Source: Sabellastarte sp. h YS-2021
Taxonomy: Eukaryota; Annelida; Polychaeta; Sabellida; Sabellidae
Reading direction: 5' to 3'
Length of the DNA stretch: 64,000 bases
NCBI GenBank assembly: GCA_964017235.1
Contig: OZ024931.1
Location: 121,593,530-121,657,529, forward strand
The translations under genes and the position numbers were made by a program. The notes under the pieces were generated by a model that was not told the DNA's origin, did no database searches, and saw only the letters and a program-made list of their open reading frames with translations. Numbering within the stretch: position 1 is the stretch's first letter; each line of letters begins with the position of its first letter. This document shows, in pieces, positions 50,410 through 60,900 of the stretch.

Positions 50410-51396
50410 CAGGGTTCGCGAAGTACCTCTAAAATATGGAGTCCAACGGACTACATGACCTCCAAAAAATGGAGTCCCAATCATTTTTTCTGAGTCCAGT
50501 GTTTTGTGTTAGGGTTATGAAATGCAGGGTACCTTGTACCTGATAGCACATCAAATATGGGGTACCACTGTGTGAAAATGGGATACAAATAATATTTTTT
50601 CTCCCTTATTTCTGGATATATGTAAAAATATAGAAGCACTGTTTAATTTCCTTTCTACTGATAAATAATATGTATCTGTCGATAAATCAATTTTAAAAAT
50701 ATTTAAAAAGCTGAACTCCAGTCAACAAACTTCATTTTAGTGTAATTTGAGTGACACTTTTTTGTATGATTATTTTATTTAAGCTACAAATATCGTATTT
50801 ATACTGTTTGAAAGAAAAATATTTATATTTTCTGTTGCTTTATGTTTGATAAAAATTCACTGGGTAGTTCCAGAGATATAGTTCTTTTGTTACATTCCCC
50901 GTTGAATATTTGTTACAGCTTTTATTTTCCGAGGGACTTTCCGGGGTTAAATATCAAGAGTTTCCGAGATTTAGTATAGTTCATCTCTCACGAAAGTTCA
51001 CCGTCCTGGCTTGTTGTTTTGATTCTTTCCGTGCAGAGATCAGGCTTTCTTTCGATATATAACGTTTTGAGTAGATTTCCTAGTGTACAACACAAGCCTT
51101 GACTGACTGTTTTGGAAGAATCTCGTCACGCATGAAATCTCGCTTAACAATGCTGGACGTGAACAACTTGCCAGGAAATCGCTCGAAACCATTTAATTTT
51201 AAAATATAAAGTTTATTTTCAGTGTTATATATATTGCGTGCATATCTACGCTTCCCTGCCAACCAAAATTCGCTTCTAAAGCAGAAATATTTTCTTCATC
51301 AAAATCGTGTCCCGACGGACGCACTGACAACCAAAATTCGCGTCCAAATCTGAAATACCACATTTAAATACTCGGACGGTGTAATCGCGAAGCCTG
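50410..51396. mobile_element. hAT-like non-autonomous element (987 bp), 5 bp target duplication
   Basis: Left end CAGGGTTCGCGAAG and right end (reverse complement) CAGGCTTCGCGAT form short imperfect inverted repeats. ATACT flanks both sides (50405-50409 and 51397-51401). The related sequence at about 51515-51530 shows an uninterrupted version of the target. No transposase frame. Confidence 0.75.
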
Positions 51397-51401
51397 ATAC
51401 T

Positions 51402-51893
51402 CACATGCAGATCTTGCAATTTACAAAGTCAGGCTTGCCACACTGACAATTTCATCAGTTAGTACCAACTAATTAACCAATTAGATAAGGAACCAATGAA
51501 ATTAAAGGGCTAGTTGAAGCAGGCTCACATACAGATCTGTACATTGGAATAAAACAGGACCCGTTCATTAACAACAACTTCTACTGATCAGGTCCCTGTT
51601 CATTAGCGATTTCGTAAATTTTATGATGGATGAGTCTTTCAGGATCTATTTAAAGCTATTTATCACAATTCAGCCATTAAGCGTAATGCCTGGACCTTTT
51701 TTTCAGTCATTACGCGAAATGACTGAAAATTTTAGTCATTACGCGTAATGACTGGTTTCACAGATTGACTGTAACATATATATATATACTTTTAGTATGT
51801 ATACTGTAAGACATATACCATTCATTGTGGAATAACAGTCAGGCTTCTCTTTCCAAAGAGCTAAAGAGCTAATTAATAAAAGAATGCACATAC
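51402..51893. other. Non-coding stretch with palindrome cluster
   Basis: Apart from the palindromes at 51673-51753, no feature was seen. Confidence 0.4.
51704..51753. repeat. Tandem palindromes around ATTACGCGTAAT
   Basis: AGTCATTACGCGTAATGACT (51734-51753) is a perfect 20 bp palindrome. A one-mismatch version lies at 51704-51725, and a half copy (CCATTAAGCGTAATGCC) near 51675. Confidence 0.8.
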
Positions 51894-51990
51894 CTTTTTT
51901 CTAGTGCTATGAAAACTGTTGGCTTAGATATTTTCATGAACTTCTCAAGAACTTTGAATAATGCTCCAGTCAGATCAACATCATAGATCA
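51894..51990 (-). CDS. METTL22: METTL22-like exon g (VIYDVDLTG...ALEKR)
   Basis: 97 bp, acceptor TTTGTAG, donor GTATGT. It starts in phase 1, completing the codon left by exon f, and ends two bases into an arginine codon. The next exon was not found to the left. Confidence 0.87.
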
Positions 51991-54900
51991 CTACAAATTT
52001 ATTCATTTAACACACTAAAAATCTTTAAATAAAAACATTTTTATCAATTCAATTTTTTTTTAAAAAAATCTCAGGCCCCACTGGCCAAACGTTGGGGTCA
52101 GGAGATTATAAACTGAATGCAAGCATAAATAAGCAATAATTTACAACTGGAAATGGGCTTTCGCAAGATCTTATGGTATGAGTAAACATTAATTTTACTC
52201 AGTGTAAAATTAAAATGTGACATCTTTCACCAAATATGTATATTTTTCATTGTTTTGATGAAGTATCAGCCATTAAAAAGCCTACAATAATGACGCTATC
52301 AATAACTAGTTTCCAAATATTCTTTGTGGATTTCATTGTTTCTACCACAACAAAACAATATTATACTGTATACCGGAATACAGTTAACAACACTACTGTG
52401 CATATATTCATGTGTGCGAGCACGCATCTTTTTGTCATTTTTCTATATAAACCTTTAGATCTCATTCATTTATGAAGATATCTTCACCAAACTTGCAGAG
52501 AATGTTTATGCTTATCAAAATATCTGCTTTGAAATGTGAAAATAACTTGGAGGAAATTAAGGCATGCAAATCTTTCGCAAGAGACAGGTTGAATTTGACC
52601 GTTGACCCCTGTTTCAAGGTCAATTTTGGTCACCATACCAAAAATCCCCTCATATTTGCCTTTATATTCATCCTAGAGCTTCAAAATTTGAAAACATCTT
52701 CCAAGAAATCATGGACTTTGAATCTTTGGCAAGTGTCAATTTTTACCTTCAACCCCTGTTTCAAGGTCATGTGGGATCATCATACTAAGACGGCCTTCTA
52801 CCTTAAGTATTATTGGTCCAAGGGCTTTGAAATATGAAAACAACTCACAAGCAGTTATGGTCTGTTAATTTATGTCTAATCTAAGTCAGGCTACTAAAAA
52901 GTATGATATTTGTACATAAACCTTTTAGTGTTGGTATCGAATAAAAATATTTATATTGATATCAAACCATATTTTACTTTCCGTATCAATCGATATTGAA
53001 ATATCAGGGCATGAGATGCTTTCCTCGGGTGGGGGTGGTTTGGGGGGGGGACACCTTCCAAACTCTTTCGCGAGGTTTAGTAGGATCCCGAAACGTAAAC
53101 AAATATGGCATTTCTGCTTTAGCGGTAAGTGAAAGTTGACAAAAATAATATGAAAACTAGGGCTGCGAACGAGTACTCGAGCCTTGGTGTACGAGGCGGT
53201 CTTGCCTTGTACTCGAGTCCATTTTAAAAACTCGGTTACTCGCCAGGTATTGTATTATCGCCCACGTAATCAAACGCTTGTGTAAAATATGCTACATTAC
53301 TGTATTTCCGTCACATAATATCAATTAAAGTTGTTATTTTTGCTTGAAAACATACAATTTACTCCATATTCTATAATATATGGTCAAATAGAAGACGTTT
53401 TTCTTCAAAAGTTTCGTTTCCGGAACCGAATATTTGTTTACAGAAGACTTTTAATGGTAGGTACTAAATCTCGCGGTTACTCGAATTCGGGCCAGTTGTC
53501 AGAGGGCGAGTACTCGATGCCATTTTTCAGCACCTGTCACAGCCCTAATGAGAATCAACATATTCTTCGAATATTGTCCTTTAATTGAATGAAAAACACC
53601 ATAGTTGTATCTGTTAAGTTGTATGTTTCGATATTGATATTGTACTCTACATTATTGATATCAGCAAACTTAGCATGAATCGATAAATATTTCAATATCT
53701 ATCAACAATACCAGCGCTAAAACCTTTATATATCATTCACTTATGAGTAAATTTTCACCAAATTTGCAGAAACTACTTATGCCCATGAAAGCCTGTCTGT
53801 ACAAATTTTGGCCTCATTTTGAAAAAAAAAATAAAAAAATAACTAGAAGATTGCTAGCGAAGCAAAGCGATTGTTTTTGCATGGCAAAAACAAAGCGTCC
53901 CAAAAGAAAGATGGTGTTGGCTGCTTATAATAAAAAGAAGATCTTGCCTAGATACTAGTGCTAAAACGATTATTCGTACTAATCGATTAGTAGGTTATCA
54001 AAGCACTAGTTGACGCCAATATTATGAAATCGGTTAATTGTTTTCTTGTGTATATCACCACATAGCGGATTATACGCGATCGTTGGAACTATGAATATCT
54101 CGAGTTAATTCTAATAGTACTTTTATAGCGCTTAATCTCTATCTAATGATAGACTCTAAGACGCAGAAAGCCAAAATCAGAGATCGTAAAATCAGGGACA
54201 TTGCAGGGGTCGACACCACAGAGAGACAAAATGAGTTAAGACCTTAAAACGTATCAAATTAAAGCAATTTATATGCATTTTATTTTTAAAATATCAAAAT
54301 ATTACATTATTGGCCAATTTACTGAATAATCTGGTGAATTCTTTGCTTTTCAGCATCTCGCGATCCGCCATTTTGTTTGTTTACATCCAGAACACACACA
54401 TTTTCGGTATTTCTCATACATGCTAAACATCAGAAACAATTAATCGGTTAGTCGACGGTTAATGCAAGCGACTACCCGGCTATCAAATTTTCCTAATCGT
54501 TTCAGCTCTACTAGATACCCTGTCAATCTAAAATTATATCGAAAAAAAATTGGAAAATTTAAAATGGTTTAGAAGATACAAGCAATTTTATGTTTTACCA
54601 TTTTTGTCAAAAATTCGAAAATTCAAAATGGCCGCCATTTTTGGAAAGAGGAAGAATTTTTGAAAATTGAGCAGAGTATCTTGCATACATACCCTTTGGG
54701 CCAAAAATTTCGCCGAAATCGCTCTATCTCGCACGGTTTAGGAGATACAAGCAATTTTAAGTTTTTCATTTTTGTCAAAAATTCAAAATGGCCGCCATTT
54801 TTGGAAAGAGGAAAAATTTGTGAGAACTGAGCCGAGTATCTTGCATATATACCCTGTGGGCCAAAAATTTCGCCGAAATCGCTCTATCTCGCACGGTTTA

Positions 54901-57900
54901 GGAGATAGAAGTAATTTTAACTTTTTACAATTTTTGTCAAAAATTTGAGAAGGCCGCCATTTTTGGAAAGAGGAAAAATTTTTCAGAATTGAGCCGAGTA
55001 TCTTGCATATATACCCTTTGGGCCAAAAATTTCGCCGAAATCGCTCTATCTCGCACGGTTAAGGAGATACAAGCAATTTTAAGTTTTACCATTTTTGTCA
55101 AAAATTCGAAAATTCAAAATGGCTGCCATTTTTGGATAGAAGAAAATTTTTTTGAAAAATGTGCAGAGTATCTTGCTTAGATACCCTGTGGGCCAAAAAT
55201 TTTGCAAAAATAATTATTTGTGAATTATTTGTGATGAACACTACATGAGTGCATTGTGTTCCCACAAATCAGAGTGCAGACCTTTAAATTTTTGCCATTT
55301 TTGTCAAAAATTACAAAATTCAAAATGGCTGCCACTTTTGGAGAGAGGAAATTTTTTTGGAATTGAGTAGAGTACTTATCCGAGACACCCTGTGGGTCAA
55401 AAATTTCGTCGAAATCGCTCTATCTCGCACAGTTTAGAAGTTATTAAGGGATTTGTATTTTCCTCGTTAATAAAAATTTTAATGCTTAATTAATTAGCCA
55501 TTTTTTAATGGAAGTATACCAAAATCTAATCATTTCCAGATCTTTACACCTTGCATCCATAAATCAAATTTCAGGCGAATATTTTACACGCTTCTTAAGT
55601 TATCATCCGGACAAGCAAAATCCTGTTTTTGGTCATGTGACTTCTCTGATTGGGTGAAATGTCATGGCACCAAATTCAGAAATTTTTCCCAGGGCTACTA
55701 AATATATGTGCCAAGTTTGAGTAAATTCCATCCACTAGTAAAGACGCTATAGGTAGGCAAACTTGTGGAGCCGGCGGATCCTTCCGCGAGAATTCCTCCC
55801 ATATGCAAACAAGCGTCCTTCGCGGGACGCTTAAATAGCATCAGAGATGCCCATACCCCACAGCCTTGGGAAATAGTTTTCAACACCATGAGATATAGAA
55901 GTAGTGAAACAGTACAAAGATCTGGATACTTTCAGAGCAGTGTCGGTTATATTAAGGTTAAAATGATGCTTAAGTAGAGAAAATAACATCTAAGAGAAGG
56001 AAAATGTATGTAAAGATAAAGTATTAAAACATGACAATTCAATAGCAAGATGCCAGCATTAATCAGTAAACTAAAAATTATGATGCACACCTATAATCCC
56101 TAGCCAATGCCCCTACCAACTATCAACTTCCTATACTTACGGTTTCAGAGATATTGTCTGGACAAAATTTTAAAGGTCAAGGTCACTACAGCAAGGTCAA
56201 AGGTCAAATTAAGGTCACACCATGACATTGTACACCTACACCCCCCAACCAATGCCCCTACAAAGTATCAACTTCCTACACCTTACTTTTTCCAAGATAT
56301 AGCCCAAACAAGATTTTATAGGTCAAGGTCACTACAACAAGGTCAAAGATCAAATCAAGGTCACACCATGACGGTGCACACCTACACCCCCTAACCAATG
56401 TCCCTACCAAGTATCAACTTCCTACACCTTATAGTTTCCGAGATATAGCCCAAACAAGATTTAATAGGTCAAGGTCACTAAGGCAATATCAAAGGTCAAA
56501 TTAAGGTCACATCATGACATTGCACACCTACAACTCCCAACCAATGTCCCTATCAAAGCATCAACTTTCTACACCTTATGGTTTCCAAGATATAGCCTGG
56601 ATCAGATTTTATAGGTCAAGGTCACTACAGATTTCTTTCCTTTCTCGCATAGTATATTAAGCTTTTGTACTTAGTCTAGAAATTGATGTACTATACATAT
56701 TAAGTGAATGTGAGCATCATATGTTTTAACCTATTAGCAGCCATAAAAATGGTTCTACTTTCCAAAACTTCCAGATTACAGTAAATTCAATACACACAGA
56801 CTTCTTAGGACCTGCAATTTAATTCTAAACAAAAGGGAGTTCTAATATCAGAGCTATCAAGAGGCGGGGGGGGAGGCTAAACATTGTGATATATTTGCGT
56901 GTTATGTTCAAGTCCTAACAGTGGAAAGTTTCAAAATTTCCCATTAATTTGTTTGTTACAAACCCCAACAGATAACAAGAAACTATTGATGGCGATTGAA
57001 TAGTCAAACATCACATGCTAATGCTTACCATCTGCAGCTACTATCAACTCAACCTGTTCGAGGCTTGCGATATCTTCATCTGTCCACCCATATCGACCAC
57101 CTACAAAATGTGAAAACTTTGTTTTAAACAAGCTTCAATATCTGGAAAAAGATTCATAATCATATCCTAAAATACTGCATTATCACTAATCTGAAAAAAA
57201 AACCACAACCTAAGATTGCCTCCATTTGAACAAGGCATATCAAATAAGACAGAAATGTGGGTCAATGGGAATGAAATGTCCATATTTTTCTGGTTTGAGT
57301 TGTGACATTCCAACTGAAACAGACATCAACATAGTTTTTACCTGATACAATGTGTCACAAATGCACATTGAACATGCATAGTATAACAGATCTTCTAAGT
57401 AACATGATAGGTCATTTTGTGGAGACTGTATCTTTGGACAAGGTACCTTACACATGTGTCCCTCTTAGCCCAAGGGAACAAACGACTTCTACAACTAGTT
57501 TTAGAGAGGTCATCCTCCAAATGACTGGCAGCCTGTTAGGGATAGTGCTGGGAGACTGCCAGGGCATTAGCTCTCAATGTTCATATAAAAAAAATGCAAA
57601 AAAATATCTATCATTTCCAATCAAGAAATCAGAAGGTAAACCAGACTAAAAAATCAAAAATGGACACAAATCACTATAAATTTTACAAGAATATAACCTA
57701 AAAGCTTTTCACAAATGTCTCCCTCAAGATTTTATGATCACCTTGACAACATTGGGGAAAAACCCAAGGTGTTTTATGTTTATTTTATATTTTTCCATTT
57801 ACGGCTAGTTTTGTAATTTTAACTAGTGAATGTACCAGATTTTCCCAAAATATAATTCTAGTCAGTGTTTTATTGTGACAAATGGCAACAAAGAAATGAT

Positions 57901-60900
57901 TTTAGAAACCACTGCTTCTATTTGACTTTTTCTGACCATTGCTCTGCCATGGGCCAGTGAATCATAACAGCGAAGTCTGCAAATATCTTCCAAGCATTAG
58001 TTAGGGGAATAAAACTACTCTGAATATCTTCATACTACAAAAACCTAAATTAAGTACCCACCACATGGGCCCAAGGTCATAAAATTTACTTTACCTGGTT
58101 CTTTTTTGCCAAAGTGCATTGAGTCCCCTTACAAAAAAGTGTGAAAGAAGTGTTAGAAAATATTATTCAAGATGTACTCTTCAGAATTTAATCCATTATG
58201 TTTAGAGACATGCGCAAACCTTTTTTGAACTCAGAACTTGTCCAATCGAGTTCTCTCACAAGCACTGAGTGACCTTTGTAGAGCTGTTCATTCTGCGTTA
58301 AATTTGAAGAACACAGTTCCAGAATATCATCTCCAAAATCTATAAACAAAAAATAATATCGGAGATGCCCATACCCCACAGCCTGAAAAAATAGTTTACA
58401 ACAGCATGAGATATAGAAGAAGGGACACAGAACAAAGAATATAGAGTGTGACATGATGTTGCACACCTACACCCTATAAACCAATGTCCCCACCAAGTAT
58501 CAACTTCCTACAGCTTACAGTGTCCCCCATTATAACCTGGAGAAGATTTTAAAGGTCAAGATCACAACAGAAAGTCAAAGGTCAAATTAAGGTCACGCCA
58601 TGACATGGCACACCTACATTCCCTAACCAATGTCCCTACATAGTGTCAACTTCCTACACCTTACGACTTCTGAGATCTAGCCCAGATCAGATTTTCTAAC
58701 TCAAGCTCTCTACAGCAAGGTCGAAGGCCAAATCAAGGTCACACCATGACATTGCAAATTTACACCCCCTAGCCAATATCCCTACCAAGTATCAAGTTCC
58801 TACACCTTATGGTTTCTGAGATATCACCCGGACAAGATTTTCAAACTCAAGGTGACTATAGCAAGGTCAAAGGTCAAATCAAGGTCACACCATGACATGG
58901 CACACTTATACCCCTAAGCAATGTCCCTACTAAGTAGCAACATCCTAGACCTTACGGTTACTGAGATATAGCCCAAATAAGATTTTCAAAATCAAGATCA
59001 CTACAGCAAGGTGAAAGGTCAAATCAAGGTCACAGCATGACGTTGCACACCTACAACCCCTAACCAATGTCGGAAGAAGTATCAACTTTGTATAGCTTGC
59101 AGTTTCCAAGATACAGCCCGGAAAACATTTTTAAGGTCAAGGTCACTACAGCCAGGTCAAATCAAGGTCACATCATGACACTGCAAACCTACACCCCCTA
59201 ACCAAGGTCCCTACTAAGTATCAACATCTTACACCTCAGGGTTTCTGATGTACGGGCCAGACAATTTTTTTCCCGCCACGCACATGCCCATCCGAACACC
59301 TTGGGTGAAAACAATACCTACTATCTTTCAAAATCCATATGTTTCTAAACAGACTGTTACACACTTGCTGCTAGTGTTGCTAGTGTAATTTCACTGGATA
59401 TTTTAGCATACAAAAGCTTCACATCACAATATTAATTAATTATATTTCAACTTGTAAAAAAATATGCAAAAAATTATTAAAACCAAAAATTGAACCCCCG
59501 CATAAGCTGAAAGTTAAGATACCTGTAGCTATCACCTGCTTGGCTATTTGTGCCAGAACAATTGATGACATGCCAACTCCGGCCCCAAGTTCTAGCACTG
59601 TTTTATTTTCAAATACCTGTGGACTGGCAAGAGCAAAATCACACAACAACAGACACCCTGTCCAAATCTAGCACAGTAAAAACAAAGTACAACAAACAAT
59701 GGTGATAATAATTGTGATAAATCATAATTCAAGTCATGAATTTTATGGCAATTTTAAAACTGAATCAAGTTAGACATTGTTGCTCTGTGATTCCATACAC
59801 TAATCTCCAAAATAAACAAGACCACTGACACTGGGGTTATTTTCACATTCTGAACTCTTCAAACCAATAAGGGAGATATGAGGCCTTTTTAATATGATGA
59901 CCCCAATCTGACATTAAAGGTTGATATGGCAGCCATTCAGTTTTCAGCCAAATTGCTCTCAGTCAAGCTTCCCAGACATATTCACTTTTTGACAAATTTG
60001 ATGATGCTTGGTGCAATATTTTAAGTTTTAGATCATCTTAAATATATTCCAACAATTGGCTATGGTGGCTATTTTTTTTTTTCTCAAAATGAAGTTAATT
60101 TTTTTTATACACATGTTTTCATTGCCATTAATATTCTCTGGAAATTTGGTGAAGATATCTTCATAAATGAATGGGATACAAAGGCCTGTGTAAAAACGTG
60201 ACGAATGGACATAAATATGTACACTTTATAATATCCAGGCCAAGGCCTTTGGTCTGCAGCAGATAATAGACATCACTAAATTTTCTGTACACATAATATA
60301 TATAGTTGTAAGCATTAGTATAGTTATCCTTTTATTTTTCAAAGTGGCTCGTCTACTGCCATTTACAAATTTAGAATAACATATCTATTTAAGCCTCTGG
60401 AAATACGTCTTTTAGTTAAAATTGCACAATGGCATTATCACAAAAAAAATTATCAAAATCACCAAGGAAGTTAGGTCGTAACTTCAGTGTTAAAAGAAGT
60501 ACTGTGATGCCTTCAATCCCTGGTTATCACCCATTTAAACCTAAACCTTCCTACACTACACCTGACTATCATTGCAATGACACAGGTGATAACATTTTTA
60601 TTCTACCACACAAAATTTTAGTGACCATTGTCTGTGTACATAGCCACATGATTATTTTTACATTGCTGGCTCAACGGTTGCAATTTCTCATCCTGGAAAG
60701 GTTTTTTCTAAAATCAAGTCACTGCACATATGTGATGTTTGAACCCACTGCTCTATATGTGATCCCAACAAGAACCACACTCAGAACTCTGTGACTGTCA
60801 TTTAACAAACACACATTCAGCAATATGATCATTTACAGGATAAGGTGAAGGTCTGTCAATATAATAACTTTCTTATGTTCACAAATCTACTTTATTCGAG

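Noticed and set aside
52472..52837. 121-codon plus-strand frame
   Set aside because: Spans two monomers of the TGACC repeat family.
60429..60794. 121-codon plus-strand frame within a METTL22-like intron
   Set aside because: No domain, no splice or promoter support; low-complexity lysine/serine start.
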